Below are positions 7,855 to 16,675 of a stretch of 33,147 bases of DNA, in pieces. The DNA lies in the NCBI RefSeq assembly GCF_900068895.1, contig NZ_CDPK01000012.1, forward strand, positions 125,744-158,890, given 5' to 3'. A model generated the notes under the pieces. It saw only the letters and a program-made list of their open reading frames with translations. It ran no database searches and was not told the DNA's origin. Position numbers and translations under genes: made by a program. Each line of letters opens with the position of its first letter. Positions within the stretch are counted from its first letter, which is position 1. The DNA comes from Erwinia sp. ErVv1 (GTDB taxonomy: Bacteria; Pseudomonadota; Gammaproteobacteria; Enterobacterales; Enterobacteriaceae).

Positions 7855-8913
7855 ATGACTGATTTTACTTTCCCTACCTTCCCCGCGCGACCGCAGCGCT
7901 TTATTCCGGGATTGCTGATGGCGCTGCTGCTCGCCGCAGCCGCCACCTGGCTGAGCGCCCTGCCGATAATAGCCTCACTCGGGCTGGGTGCGCTAACGCT
8001 GGCGATTATTGTCGGGGTAGTTTTCGGTAACACGCTCTACTTTCGCGTTGCGACCCGCTGTGATGCGGGCGTGTTGCTGACAAAGCAGCGTCTGCTGCGG
8101 CTGGGGATTGTGCTGTATGGCTTTCGGCTGACCGTTCAACAGCTCACGGAAGTGGGCATTCGGGGCATCGCCATTGATCTGCTGACCCTCGGTTCAACCT
8201 TTTTTATCGCCTGCTGGGCGGGACGGCGCCTGCTGGGCCTGGATCGGGAGTCTGCATGGCTGATCGGTGCGGGCAGCAGTATCTGTGGCGCAGCGGCAAT
8301 TCTGGCGACGGGACCGGTGATCAAAGCTGATTCAGCGAAAGTGGCCGTCGCCGTTGCCACCGTGGTGATTTTCGGCACCCTGGCGATTTTCATCTATCCC
8401 CTGCTCTACCCCTACGCGCATAGCCTGTTTCCGCGTCTGACGCCTGAAATCTGGGGCGTTTATACCGGGTCAACGCTGCATGAAGTGGCACAGGTTGTCG
8501 CTGCCGGACACGCCGTCGGCCCGGAAACTGAAAATGCTGCCGTGATCGCGAAGATGCTGCGCGTAATGATGCTGGCTCCTTTCCTGCTGCTGCTCAGTGC
8601 CTGGGTGAAACGTACGGCCAGCCAGAGCGGCACTCTAAAGACCAGGATCCAAATTCCCTGGTTTGCTCTGCTGTTTATTGTCGCCGTACTGCTTAACTCG
8701 CTGCATCTGCTACCCGCCTCGCTGGTTAGCGGACTTACGCAGGTCGATAATGTGCTGCTGGCTGCCGCAATGGCGGCGCTGGGGTTGACCACCCGGTTTG
8801 CTGACCTCAGGCAAGCCGGTACAAAACCCCTTATGCTGGGTGGACTGCTTTTTATCTGGCTGATCGCCGGCGGGGGCATTATCAACCTGACCGTACAGCA
8901 TCTGTGGTCATAA
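7855..8913 (+). CDS. yeiH: Putative sulfate exporter family membrane protein YeiH (UPF0324)
   Basis: This 352-residue polytopic protein of the UPF0324/YeiH family is similar throughout to E. coli YeiH. About ten hydrophobic segments are visible. Family-typical stretches include LGIVLYGFRLT, the GAGSSICGAAAI motif near the middle, YTGSTLHEVAQVVAAGHA and MLRVMMLAPFLLLL. The family is annotated as a putative sulfate or sulfite/sulfonate exporter, but the substrate is not settled for YeiH. The start at 7855 is chosen over an ATG eight codons upstream because AAGGAG precedes it at ideal spacing. It diverges from yeiE, the probable regulator, and ends 85 bases before nfo. Its last eight codons plus stop are tandemly duplicated. 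Confidence 0.92.
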   Translation: MTDFTFPTFPARPQRFIPGLLMALLLAAAATWLSALPIIASLGLGALTLAIIVGVVFGNTLYFRVATRCDAGVLLTKQRLLRLGIVLYGFRLTVQQLTEVGIRGIAIDLLTLGSTFFIACWAGRRLLGLDRESAWLIGAGSSICGAAAILATGPVIKADSAKVAVAVATVVIFGTLAIFIYPLLYPYAHSLFPRLTPEIWGVYTGSTLHEVAQVVAAGHAVGPETENAAVIAKMLRVMMLAPFLLLLSAWVKRTASQSGTLKTRIQIPWFALLFIVAVLLNSLHLLPASLVSGLTQVDNVLLAAAMAALGLTTRFADLRQAGTKPLMLGGLLFIWLIAGGGIINLTVQHLWS

Positions 8914-8943
8914 CTTACCGTGCAGCATCTGTGGTCATCGCTT
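8890..8943. repeat. 27 bp tandem duplication over the yeiH stop codon
   Basis: Segments 8890-8916 and 8917-8943 match at 24 of 27 positions and abut. The first copy contains the final yeiH codons and TAA; in the second copy the TAA position reads TCG. Because 27 is a multiple of three, loss of the first stop would extend YeiH in frame by repeating its tail. Confidence 0.9.
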
Positions 8944-8998
8944 ACCGCCTGCGGTTATCATTGCAGCCTGAAAAGAGGCCAATAACAGGAGAGATGGC

Positions 8999-9850
8999 AT
9001 GAAATATATTGGTGCCCACGTCAGCGCAGCGGGCGGCGTAGACAAAGCAGTGATCCGCGCCCATGAACTGGAAGCCACGGCCTTTGCGCTTTTCACTAAA
9101 AATCAGCGCCAGTGGCGGGCCGCGCCGCTCAGTAGCGAAGTGATTACCGCCTTTCGCGAGGCCTGTGAAAAATACCATTTCACCTCCGCGCAGATCCTGC
9201 CGCACGACAGTTATCTGATTAATCTTGGCCATCCGCAGCAGGAGGCGCTGGATAAGTCTCGTGAGGCGTTTTTAGATGAAATGCGCCGCTGTGAACAGCT
9301 GGGACTATCGCTACTGAACTTTCATCCCGGCAGCCATCTGCAGCAGATTGATGAAGAGGCGTGTCTGAAGCGCATTGCCGAGTCAATCAACATTGCGCTG
9401 GACCAGACTCAGGGCGTGACTGCCGTCATTGAAAATACCGCCGGACAGGGCAGCAATCTGGGTTTCCGCTTTGAGCACCTGGCGGCGATTATCGATGGCG
9501 TAGAGGATAAATCACGCGTCGGCGTGTGTATTGATACCTGCCATGCCTTTGCCGGAGGATATGATTTACGTACGGAGGCGGCATGCGTGGACACCTTTGC
9601 TGAATTTGATCGCACGGTGGGCTTCGATTTTCTGCGCGGTATGCATCTCAACGACGCTAAAAGTGAATTCGCCAGCCGGGTCGACCGCCATCACAGCCTG
9701 GGTGAAGGCAATATTGGTAAGACGGTATTTAGCTGGCTGATGAAAGATGCGCGTTTTGATGGCATTCCGCTGATTCTGGAGACGGTAAATCCCGATATCT
9801 GGAAAGATGAAATTGCGTGGCTCAGGTCAGAGCAGAAGCAGGTCTACTGA
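8999..9850 (+). CDS. nfo: Endonuclease IV (AP endonuclease, 3'-repair phosphodiesterase)
   Basis: This 283-residue protein is near-identical in plan to E. coli Nfo (285). It cleaves DNA 5' to abasic sites and removes 3' blocking groups in base excision repair. The TIM-barrel AP-endonuclease-2 signatures carrying zinc ligands are visible: FHPGSH (near 104-109), VIENTAGQG (near 142-150), [13 protein letters not shown] (near 176-188), MHLNDAK and DRHHSLGEG (near 216-235), and ILETVNPD at the end. AGGAGA before ATG 8999 supports the start. The gene is followed by a strong bidirectional terminator. In E. coli Nfo is induced by SoxRS; no SoxS site was identified here. Confidence 0.97.
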   Translation: MKYIGAHVSAAGGVDKAVIRAHELEATAFALFTKNQRQWRAAPLSSEVITAFREACEKYHFTSAQILPHDSYLINLGHPQQEALDKSREAFLDEMRRCEQLGLSLLNFHPGSHLQQIDEEACLKRIAESINIALDQTQGVTAVIENTAGQGSNLGFRFEHLAAIIDGVEDKSRVGVCIDTCHAFAGGYDLRTEAACVDTFAEFDRTVGFDFLRGMHLNDAKSEFASRVDRHHSLGEGNIGKTVFSWLMKDARFDGIPLILETVNPDIWKDEIAWLRSEQKQVY

Positions 9851-9901
9851 CGACTCTCTGCCAGCGTGTTTCGGGTTGTTTATGCGGGTCGGGGGATCAA
9901 T

Positions 9902-9931
9902 AAAAAAAGCGCGGTTACCCGCGCTTTTTTT
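9902..9931. terminator. Bidirectional Rho-independent terminator between nfo and fruA
   Basis: A GC-rich stem (AAGCGCGG / CCGCGCTT class, loop TTAC) is flanked by a run of seven A on the left and seven T on the right, so it terminates both nfo (plus) and the fru operon (minus), whose genes converge here. Confidence 0.9.
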
Positions 9932-9944
9932 CATCAGAGAGGTG

Positions 9945-11648
9945 TCAGGCTTTAGCCAGCTCCGACTCCGGACGCTTCAGTACCGCGTAGGAGAGGCCCG
10001 CCACCAGGGTACCCACGATAATGGCCATCAGGTAACCCATAACCGGGGTGATAGCACCGGGGATCAGCAGAACAAACAGGCCGCCGTGCGGTGCCATCAG
10101 CTTCGCGCCCACCGCCATGGAAATGGCACCGGTCAGCGCGCCGCCCACAATGCAGCAGGGCAGTACGCGCATCGGGTCGCGTGCGGCAAATGGAATGGCC
10201 CCTTCGGAGATAAAGCACAGGCCGAGAACCAGCGCTGCCTTGCCCCCTTCCTGCTGGCCTTTATTAAATTTCCTGCGCGCCACCAGCGTTGCCAGCCCCA
10301 TTGCCAGCGGAGGAACCATGCCCGCCGCCATAATTGCCGCCATCGGCGCATAGGTTTGCGAACTGAGCAGCCCGACGCCAAAGGCATAGGCCACCTTATT
10401 GACCGGGCCGCCCATATCGGTACACATCATGCCACCCAGTACGGCACCCAGCAGCACCGCATTCGCCGTTCCCATATTCGCCAGCCAGTGGGTCAGCCCT
10501 TCCATGATTTTAGCAACCGGCGTGCCGACCACGTAAATCATCAGCAGGCCGGTGACCAGGCTGGCGATTAGCGGGATAATCAGAATCGGCTTGAGCGCCT
10601 CCATACTCTGCGGCAGCCTGAGTTTGGCGCTGATAAATTTTGCTGCATAGCCGGCAATAAAACCGGCAATAATGCCACCGAGGAAGCCCGCGTTAATGCT
10701 GGTAGCGAGCATGCCGCCAATCAGACCCGGCGTCAGGCCCGGGCGGTCGGCGATGGAGAACGCAATAAAGCCAGCCAGCACCGGAACCATCAGCGCGAAT
10801 GCGCTACCGCCCCCGATTTGCATCAGCGCCGCCGCCAGCGTGCCCTGCTCTTTGAAGGCGGTAATACCGAAGGCAAACGACAGCGCGATGCTCAACCCCC
10901 CCGCTACCACCATCGGCAGCATATAGGAGACACCGGTTAACAGATGACGATAGGCGCCCGCGCCCTCTTTCTTCTCTTCACCCTGTGATGCTGAGCTACT
11001 GCCCCCTTTAGGCTGATAAGGCTTCGCTTCCGCGACCGCTTTATCCAGCTCCTGGGCAGTTTTCTTCAGCGCCAGTCCGGTAGAGGTGCGATACATTGGC
11101 TTGCCGGCAAATTTCGCCAGATCCACCTCAATATCCGCTGCCACGATGACCAGGTCAGCTTCTGCCACTTCTTCTGCCGTAATGGTATTGCCCGCGCCCA
11201 CGGATCCGCGCGTTTCCACCTTAACCCACCAGCCGCGTTTTTTCGCTTCGGTATCAATAGCTTCGGCTGCCATAAAGGTATGCGCCACGCCGGTTGGACA
11301 GGCGGTAACCGCGACAATGCGTTTTGCCCGCTGTTCGCTTAGGGCACCTGCTGACGCCTGCGCTGGCAAGGCTGCTGGCGCGTGCCAGGTTTTAGCTTCG
11401 CTTTGCGCCGTGGTTAGCACCGCGTCTGGCTGGCGCATGAGCTGTTCGATATCAGCAACGTATACGGATTTCCCGTCAAGGCTGGCGTCGGCAGGGATAC
11501 TTTTTCCTGCCACAATCACCCGATCTGCCTCAGCCAGGCTGTCGGTCAGCGTCACGCCCAGTTTCACCGCAGCGGCGGTTGCCATGTTTTTTGCCAGATA
11601 ACCTGTCGCCAGGCCCAGCGAAGAATCAATTATCAGCAGCGTTTTCAT
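9945..11648 (-). CDS. fruA: Fructose-specific PTS enzyme IIB'BC
   Basis: This 567-residue transporter brings in fructose and phosphorylates it to fructose 1-phosphate. Residues 1-100 form the inactive IIB' domain, and 110-210 the IIB domain with the phospho-accepting cysteine in TACPTGVAHT (Cys117). A linker rich in Lys, Ser and Glu (about 210-228) leads to the IIC domain with about ten hydrophobic segments, containing the substrate-site sequences GGPVNK and ISEGAIPFAARDP. It is the last gene of fruBKA, beginning 16 bases after fruK. Length and domain order match E. coli FruA. Confidence 0.96.
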   Translation of the reverse strand: MKTLLIIDSSLGLATGYLAKNMATAAAVKLGVTLTDSLAEADRVIVAGKSIPADASLDGKSVYVADIEQLMRQPDAVLTTAQSEAKTWHAPAALPAQASAGALSEQRAKRIVAVTACPTGVAHTFMAAEAIDTEAKKRGWWVKVETRGSVGAGNTITAEEVAEADLVIVAADIEVDLAKFAGKPMYRTSTGLALKKTAQELDKAVAEAKPYQPKGGSSSASQGEEKKEGAGAYRHLLTGVSYMLPMVVAGGLSIALSFAFGITAFKEQGTLAAALMQIGGGSAFALMVPVLAGFIAFSIADRPGLTPGLIGGMLATSINAGFLGGIIAGFIAGYAAKFISAKLRLPQSMEALKPILIIPLIASLVTGLLMIYVVGTPVAKIMEGLTHWLANMGTANAVLLGAVLGGMMCTDMGGPVNKVAYAFGVGLLSSQTYAPMAAIMAAGMVPPLAMGLATLVARRKFNKGQQEGGKAALVLGLCFISEGAIPFAARDPMRVLPCCIVGGALTGAISMAVGAKLMAPHGGLFVLLIPGAITPVMGYLMAIIVGTLVAGLSYAVLKRPESELAKA

Positions 11649-11664
11649 TGTGCTTCTCCTGCTG

Positions 11665-12603
11665 TCAGTTAAATGGTTCCAGCTTGACGCGCGCCATCAT
11701 AGCGGCCAGCTGGGTACGATCGGTAATGCCAACGTTGCTCTGACTGACGGCCAGGGCCGCCACGGCCGTAGCCAGTCGAAGCGTATGCTCGCTGGATTCG
11801 CGCATCAGCAGGCCATAAATCAGCCCACCAACCATTGAATCCCCGGCACCCACGGTGCTTACCACTTCACACGCGGGCGGTTTGGCAATCCATTCACCTG
11901 AAGCATTTACCCACAGTGCGCCTTCCGCACCCAGTGAGATCACCACGTGAGCAATACCCTGTTCGCGCAGGGCATGTGCCGCTTCTATTACTTCCTGTAA
12001 CGTCGGGAGTTTGCGTCCGGCCCAAATCTCCAGTTCGCGTCGGTTTGGCTTCACCAGCCAGGGCGCAGCTTTAAGGCCCGCTACCAGCGCTTCACGGCTG
12101 CTGTCGAAAATAATGCAGGGGCAGTGGGTACGCAGCGCACGCATCCAGTCGGTAAACGCATCCGGGTCGACGCCGGCCGGCAGGCTACCGCTGACGCAGA
12201 CCATATCAAACTGGCCCAGCCACGTGAGTGAGTCGGTCGTAAAACGCTCCCAGTCCTGCCCCGTAACCTCAAACCCCGAAAAGTTGAGGTCCGTTACGTC
12301 TCCGCCTTTCTCAGTGAGCTTAACGTTGATACGGGTACGGCCTTCGACCACCTGAAAGCGATTAGCAATACCCAGTTCGCTGAACAGATGCTGAAAGCCA
12401 TCCTGATTCTCTTTACCAAGGAAGCCACCGACGGTGACATCGATCCCCAGGTCCTTCAGCACTTTAGCAACGTTTATCCCTTTACCCGCCGCATGCAAAC
12501 CGGTGGTTTTTACCAGGTTTACCTCGCCCCGTTCGATTTCAGGCGTATAACCCACCAAATCGTAAGCCGGGTTCAGGGTGATAGTGGCGACGCGCCTGCT
12601 CAT
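11665..12603 (-). CDS. fruK: 1-phosphofructokinase
   Basis: FruK uses ATP to convert fructose 1-phosphate to fructose 1,6-bisphosphate, the second step of fructose use. The 312 residues equal the E. coli length. This PfkB/ribokinase-fold enzyme shows the N-terminal [14 protein letters not shown] signature (about 40-53) and the C-terminal anion-hole motif VGAGDS (251-256) with Asp255 as predicted catalytic base. Its ATG overlaps the fruB stop by four bases (ATGA), so translation is likely coupled. Fructose 1-phosphate is also the inducer that releases Cra from the operators upstream. Confidence 0.96.
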   Translation of the reverse strand: MSRRVATITLNPAYDLVGYTPEIERGEVNLVKTTGLHAAGKGINVAKVLKDLGIDVTVGGFLGKENQDGFQHLFSELGIANRFQVVEGRTRINVKLTEKGGDVTDLNFSGFEVTGQDWERFTTDSLTWLGQFDMVCVSGSLPAGVDPDAFTDWMRALRTHCPCIIFDSSREALVAGLKAAPWLVKPNRRELEIWAGRKLPTLQEVIEAAHALREQGIAHVVISLGAEGALWVNASGEWIAKPPACEVVSTVGAGDSMVGGLIYGLLMRESSEHTLRLATAVAALAVSQSNVGITDRTQLAAMMARVKLEPFN

Positions 12604-13733
12604 GATGCCCCCTCGCCAAGACCGCCAGAAATTGCCTCACCAATGGCCTTAATTGCCTGAGGTGCATCTTCACCGCTGGCGGTAAAACGCAGCCGGTGAC
12701 CTTTCTTCACCCCCAGCGCCACAACCTTCATCAGGCTCCGGCCATTGGCTGGCTTGCCGCTTCCGTCGAGATTCGTCACGGTGACGTCGCAATTAAACTG
12801 TTTGATCACCGTGACCAGCGCGGTGCCGGGACGGGCATGCAATCCATGTTCGTTGCGAATGGTGAACTCTTCCGTCAGCACATCCGCCTGTTCCGAGACT
12901 TCACTGGTCAGTAGCGCAAGAATACCCGCTGCATCGGCACTCAAAAGGCGATCGGCTTTCTGGTTAATCAGCAGGTCACTGAGGTAGTTCAGCACGTTTA
13001 GCGGGCTGTCATCGTTGACCGCCACGGTCACCAGCAGCGCGGCTTTCTCACCGTCAACCTCAAAGGACGTGGCGCTGCGGCTGACGGCGACCGCGCTGGC
13101 AAGATTGCCCTCGGTGCTGTCGCTTAGCCAGACGCCCTGCCCCAGGTTAAGCGGGCGGGAGGCGATGACACGGCTAACAAAGGTCGCATCGACTGCCCCC
13201 GCCTGCTGTAAGCGGCCCGCATTAAGCGCCTGAAGCGTCATCAGATCGCCGGTGGCAACGTCGGTGGTAATCAGCGAAGTATCAAACTTAAATTCCCCTG
13301 CCAGCTTTTCGCCCATCAGCAGGCTACGCAGCGTTTCGGCTGAATCGGCGCTTTTTAGCTGCTCGGCCACGCTGTCATCGCTGAGAACGTGGGTCAGCTG
13401 ACGCAGCAGCGCGAGATGTTCATCCGACTTTGCCGCGATACCAATCACCACCCAGGCGGTCTGATCCTCGCCCCAGGCGATACCCTGCGGAAACTGATAC
13501 ACCTGGACGCCCGTTTGCAACACCAGATCGCGGGTATCCGTGGTGCCGTGAGGGATAGCAATACCGTTACCCAGATAGGTTGAGGTCTGCTGCTCGCGGG
13601 CGAGCATACCGTCAACGTAACCTTCTCCCACGTTGCCCGCACGAGTAAGTGCGGCAGCAACCTGACGAATGGCATCCTCTTTGTTTTCGGCAGTGGCGCC
13701 GGGATGAATAGCGGACAGTTCAAGCTGGAACAT
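12600..13733 (-). CDS. fruB: Fructose PTS diphosphoryl transfer protein (EIIA-HPr fusion)
   Basis: This 377-residue soluble protein passes phosphate from enzyme I to FruA. The N-terminal EIIA-Fru domain (1-145) carries the active histidine in IAIPHGTTD (His62). A central module of uncertain role follows, then the HPr-like FPr domain (about 285-377) with the second phospho-histidine in [10 protein letters not shown] (His299). Both positions agree with E. coli FruB. GAGGAG lies just before ATG 13733. It is the first gene of the operon, directly under two Cra operators. Confidence 0.96.
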   Translation of the reverse strand: MFQLELSAIHPGATAENKEDAIRQVAAALTRAGNVGEGYVDGMLAREQQTSTYLGNGIAIPHGTTDTRDLVLQTGVQVYQFPQGIAWGEDQTAWVVIGIAAKSDEHLALLRQLTHVLSDDSVAEQLKSADSAETLRSLLMGEKLAGEFKFDTSLITTDVATGDLMTLQALNAGRLQQAGAVDATFVSRVIASRPLNLGQGVWLSDSTEGNLASAVAVSRSATSFEVDGEKAALLVTVAVNDDSPLNVLNYLSDLLINQKADRLLSADAAGILALLTSEVSEQADVLTEEFTIRNEHGLHARPGTALVTVIKQFNCDVTVTNLDGSGKPANGRSLMKVVALGVKKGHRLRFTASGEDAPQAIKAIGEAISGGLGEGAS

Positions 13734-13754
13734 AGTTCTCCTCGCTGCTTAGAT

Positions 13755-13766
13755 TGAATCGTTTCA
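13755..13766. promoter_or_regulatory. Cra (FruR) operator, proximal
   Basis: TGAATCGTTTCA lies 21 bases upstream of the fruB start and is an exact match to the half-conserved Cra operator, as in the E. coli fru operon. Cra bound here represses fruBKA until fructose 1-phosphate accumulates. Confidence 0.93.
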
Positions 13767-13821
13767 GCTAATTTATGAAACCGTGTACGCTCTCTGGTCT
13801 AACACGCTGAACGGACAACGC

Positions 13822-13833
13822 TGAAACGTTTCA
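13822..13833. promoter_or_regulatory. Cra (FruR) operator, distal
   Basis: TGAAACGTTTCA is a perfect palindrome of the Cra consensus, centred 67 bases from the proximal site. Paired operators flanking the promoter are also found upstream of fruB in E. coli. Confidence 0.93.
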
Positions 13834-14111
13834 ATGAGTGTGTTCTTCTTCGCCTCGGCGATGCAAGTTTTACCGCTGGTTGGGTAACGATTTTTTGATG
13901 CCACGCACATTTTATCGCTTCTTTCTGGAATTATCGGGCAAAAAGCGTTCTCCGGGAGCGGGTCAGCTGAAGCTAAGCTGACCCCTCTCGCGCCGGGTAA
14001 ATCGCAGAATGCCGGGGGCCGCCGCCAGGTAGGGATCCACACCCTGTCTCGGTTTTGCCTCTCGCATCCGGGGTTTGCAACAAGCTGGAGCGGCAGAGAA
14101 CGCAATAAAGG
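13834..14111. other. fruB-yeiW gap: hairpin, no gene
   Basis: E. coli has setB here; this window has only non-coding sequence. A 110-codon minus-strand frame (13773-14105) runs through the operator region, has no ribosome site and resembles nothing I know. GGGTCAGCT/AGCTGACCC (13962-13970 and 13978-13986, 7-base loop) forms a strong hairpin without a T-run on either strand. Confidence 0.6.
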
Positions 14112-14366
14112 TTAAGGTGCCGTTTCAGCTTCAAGCTGAATAAGCCAGGTCAGGGCTTCGTCCCGATGGGTGAAGCACATATCAGACCTCGCCTTTAAGC
14201 TGCCGCATACGCTGGGACGCAGGGGCGAGGTGAAGATCTTACACATGAAATTATCAGCAAGCTGGATACAGCGCGTATTCGCGGGCTTCCCCTGCGGCAT
14301 GCCGGGGATGGGGCTGGAGATCGAAGGGGCTATGCAGCACGCTCCGCAATCGGTACGACATTCCAT
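14112..14366 (-). CDS. yeiW: YeiW-like cysteine-cluster protein (YkgJ family)
   Basis: This small 84-residue cytoplasmic protein is of the YkgJ/UPF0153 type, predicted to bind zinc or an iron-sulfur centre. The N-terminal signature [11 protein letters not shown] is followed by further cysteines in NTRC, MCKIF, SVCGS and DMCF, giving the spaced eight-Cys pattern of the family. The closing TWLIQLE resembles E. coli YeiW. The start at 14366 is chosen because GAGG lies 7 bases before it and the protein then begins at the conserved MEC; a longer frame from 14423 adds a proline-rich tail not seen in the family. It diverges from yeiP. No function is established. Confidence 0.85.
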   Translation of the reverse strand: MECRTDCGACCIAPSISSPIPGMPQGKPANTRCIQLADNFMCKIFTSPLRPSVCGSLKARSDMCFTHRDEALTWLIQLEAETAP

Positions 14367-14584
14367 CAAAAGACCTCGGGGAAAAATCAACGGTAACGGA
14401 GCGTCAGGCAGCGCGGCAGGCATTTAAAACGTGAACATAGCAGGCGCCCTGAGTGAATACTATTCTTTAATGACATTCTGAGGAAAGTGTCCTGCATGAC
14501 TGCCGTTCAGCACTTGCCTGAATCCTTGCGCAAGAGTAAGTTGTCGCGAGAATTTTCCCTGGCCCTTTTTACTGAGATTTTTAT
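14367..14584. promoter_or_regulatory. yeiW-yeiP divergent intergenic region
   Basis: This 218-base gap must hold both promoters. For yeiP, TTGCGC near 14526 with GAGAAT 16 bases downstream is a possible but weak -35/-10 pair. No operator I recognise is present. Confidence 0.3.
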
Positions 14585-15157
14585 ATGCCAAGAGCGAACG
14601 AAATTAAAAAAGGTATGGCCGTAAGTTTCAACGGCAAGCTGCTGTTAGTGAAGGATATTGACGTTCAGAGCCCGAGCGCACGCGGGGCATCGACGCTGTA
14701 TAAAATGCGTTTTACCGATATCCGTACCGGTATGAAAGTGGAAGAGCGCTTTAAGGGCGATGACATTATTGACACCATCTCTCTGAGTCGACGTCAGGTG
14801 ACCTTCTCCTACATTGATGGGGACGAGTATGTCTTTATGGACGACGAGGACTACACGCCCTATATCTTTAAAAAAGAGCAGATTGAAGAGGAACTGCTGT
14901 TTCTGCCCGAGGGCGGGATCCCGGGTATTCAGGTCCTGACCATGGACGGCCAGATTCTGGCGCTCGAGCTGCCGCAAACCGTTGATATGGAAATCGTGGA
15001 AACCACGCCGGGTATTAAGGGCGCCTCTGCCAGCGCCAGAACAAAACCAGCCACCATGATAACCGGCCTGGTTATTCAGGTTCCTGAATACCTGAGCAGC
15101 GGCGATAAAATACGCATTCATATCCCCGAGCGCCGCTATATGAGCCGTGCAGACTAA
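14585..15157 (+). CDS. yeiP: Elongation factor P-like protein YeiP/EfpL
   Basis: This 190-residue EF-P paralog has the same length as E. coli YeiP. Its three beta-barrel domains (KOW-like 1-65, EF-P/OB central 66-128, C-terminal OB 130-190) are evident, with the family ending [16 protein letters not shown]. The tip of domain I reads SPSARGAS, placing Arg33 where EF-P has its modified lysine; this is the EfpL state, which relieves ribosome stalling at proline-containing motifs without lysine modification. A GAG about 8 bases upstream is a weak ribosome site. It is separated from EF-P and translated alone, followed by a hairpin at 15170-15203. Confidence 0.93.
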   Translation: MPRANEIKKGMAVSFNGKLLLVKDIDVQSPSARGASTLYKMRFTDIRTGMKVEERFKGDDIIDTISLSRRQVTFSYIDGDEYVFMDDEDYTPYIFKKEQIEEELLFLPEGGIPGIQVLTMDGQILALELPQTVDMEIVETTPGIKGASASARTKPATMITGLVIQVPEYLSSGDKIRIHIPERRYMSRAD

Positions 15158-15169
15158 TCAGTACGCGAT

Positions 15170-15203
15170 AAATTCGGCAACGTCCTTGCGCGCGGCCGAA
15201 TTT
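15170..15203. terminator. Hairpin after yeiP, possible bidirectional terminator
   Basis: Nine-base perfect arms, AAATTCGGC (15170-15178) and GCCGAATTT (15195-15203), enclose a 16-base loop between the convergent yeiP and the fimbrial-like gene. The outer bases are A on the left and T on the right, but the T-run is only three long, so terminator strength is uncertain. Its right arm touches the Zur-like palindrome. Confidence 0.5.
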
Positions 15204-15218
15204 GTTATATTATAACAA
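15202..15218. promoter_or_regulatory. Zur-box-like perfect palindrome
   Basis: TTGTTATATTATAACAA is a perfect 8-1-8 palindrome and contains the entire Zur core GTTATAnTATAAC; over the 23-base enterobacterial Zur consensus it agrees at about 18 of 22 defined positions. It sits between the convergent ends of yeiP and the fimbrial-like gene, about 460 bases before yeiR, a COG0523 metallochaperone-type GTPase. Its position away from an obvious promoter is odd. On the minus strand it contains a TATAAT, so a promoter could overlap it. Confidence 0.55.
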
Positions 15219-15230
15219 TTCCCGGGCGTG

Positions 15231-15551
15231 CTAATTGTAGTTGACGGTCATAATCCCCATTTTGTGCTGTGCATCGAGCCATTTCACCTGCGTTTGCCCC
15301 AGCTCAGCAGGCAACGCCTGCGCATCAGGATGCGTGATGTAGACCTGGGTTTTACCCTGCTTAAAACAGGATGTTCTGATCAAGTCGGACTGCTGGTCGA
15401 TTTCGCAGCCGGGCGACACAATCGCGCCCTGAAAGGTAATGGTGCCAGAGCCTGCACTGGCCTGTGCCTCTCCTGCCAGAGCGGTTTCCGTCCATAGCGG
15501 GATGAGCAGACTGACCACAGTCATTTGCACTGCAATTTTTACGCCATTCAT
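15231..15551 (-). CDS. Small secreted fimbrial-subunit-like protein
   Basis: This 106-residue protein has a clear signal peptide (about 1-26, ending TALA) and a mature part of about 80 residues. The mature start GSGTITFQGAIVSPGCEI matches the N-terminal pattern of type 1 pilin subunits, and a second Cys (RTSCF) could form the usual subunit disulfide. A full pilin is about 150-160 residues, so roughly half the domain is missing; the end HKMGIMTVNYN is pilin-like in reading as a final beta strand. The start at 15551 is fixed by GAGG five bases before it. No chaperone or usher gene is nearby. It diverges from yeiR. It may be a minor subunit, a secreted orphan or an eroded pilin; function unknown. 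Confidence 0.75.
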   Translation of the reverse strand: MNGVKIAVQMTVVSLLIPLWTETALAGEAQASAGSGTITFQGAIVSPGCEIDQQSDLIRTSCFKQGKTQVYITHPDAQALPAELGQTQVKWLDAQHKMGIMTVNYN

Positions 15552-15676
15552 AGTTACCTCGTCGATTAACTGCTGGCACTTTGAAGATAGTCGTTGGTGG
15601 GCAGGTAAGTTAATTATCGGCATCGGTGAGCAGAAGATTAATTCACCTTTAGCTGAATGCGCAGAGAGAGGAAAAG

Positions 15677-16654
15677 ATGGCACGAGTTAATTTAATCACC
15701 GGATTTCTGGGCAGCGGCAAAACTACCACCCTCCAGCATCTTCTTTCTCAAAAACCGGCAGACGAAAAATGGGCGATACTGGTTAATGAGTTTGGCGAAG
15801 TGGGTATTGATGGGGCCCTGCTGGCAGAGAGTGGCGCTATCCTGAAAGAGATCCCCGGCGGCTGCATGTGCTGCGTGAACGGCCTGCCGATGCAGGTTGG
15901 GCTGAATATGCTGCTTAAGCAGGCCCAGCCCGATCGCCTGCTGATCGAACCCACTGGCCTCGGGCACCCCAAACAGATCCTTGATATGCTCTCGGCGGAT
16001 ATTTACCGCCCCTGGCTCACGCTGGATGCCTCGTTATGCCTGCTGGATCCGCGCCAGCTGAGCGACAGGCGCACCGTTGAAAACGAGAATTTCCGCGATC
16101 AGCTGGCGGCGGCCGATATTATCGTCGCGAATAAGGAAGATCGCTGGCTTGATGCCGATCGGCAGGCACTGCACGAATGGCAACAGCAGGATCCACTGAG
16201 CCGTCCGGTCATCACCGCCTCCTTTGGCAGAATTGATGCGCAGCTTTTGCGCCAGCCGCGTAAAAACCAGCAGACGCTTCCTCAGCCAGCGCATCATCAT
16301 GGCCAGCCCGCTTCGGGCCTGGCCGCACTAACACTAAAGCCTGATGCACGGTGGCGCCGTTCGCTAAATCAGGGCCAGGGGTATTTCGCCTGCGGCTGGG
16401 TATTCGACAGCGATACGGTTTTTGATACCGTCGGCCTGCTTGAATGGGTACGCCTCTCTCCGGTCACGCGCGTTAAAGGTGTGATGCGCATCCAGGAAGG
16501 GTTGGTTAGCGTTAATCGACAGGGTAACGACTTTCATATCGAGACCCGACAGGCTTCGCCACCTGACAGCCGCATTGAGGTCATCCATGAAGCGGAAGCG
16601 GACTGGAACGCGTTACAAACATCTTTGTTGCAACTTCGTTTAACTTTCATGTAA
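15677..16654 (+). CDS. yeiR: COG0523 (CobW/P47K family) GTPase YeiR
   Basis: This 325-residue G3E-family GTPase is considered a metal chaperone or insertase, with E. coli YeiR reported as a zinc-binding GTPase. Walker A is GFLGSGKT (residues 9-16). The metal-binding CxCC motif is GGCMCC (Cys63, 65, 66); Walker B-type IEPTGLG and base-recognition NKED are present. A His-rich linker (PAHHHGQP, about 206-213) separates the GTPase from the CobW C-terminal domain (about 225-320, RVKGVMRIQEG). GAGG lies just before ATG 15677. It is followed 43 bases later by lpxT. The Zur-like site upstream would fit zinc-responsive control, but it lies beyond the divergent gene. Confidence 0.92.
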   Translation: MARVNLITGFLGSGKTTTLQHLLSQKPADEKWAILVNEFGEVGIDGALLAESGAILKEIPGGCMCCVNGLPMQVGLNMLLKQAQPDRLLIEPTGLGHPKQILDMLSADIYRPWLTLDASLCLLDPRQLSDRRTVENENFRDQLAAADIIVANKEDRWLDADRQALHEWQQQDPLSRPVITASFGRIDAQLLRQPRKNQQTLPQPAHHHGQPASGLAALTLKPDARWRRSLNQGQGYFACGWVFDSDTVFDTVGLLEWVRLSPVTRVKGVMRIQEGLVSVNRQGNDFHIETRQASPPDSRIEVIHEAEADWNALQTSLLQLRLTFM

Positions 16655-16675
16655 TAATCTACGCCGTTACGATTT

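Noticed and set aside
13773..14105. 110-codon minus-strand frame between yeiW and fruB
   Set aside because: It runs through both the distal Cra operator and a hairpin, lacks a ribosome site and resembles nothing; treated as non-coding.
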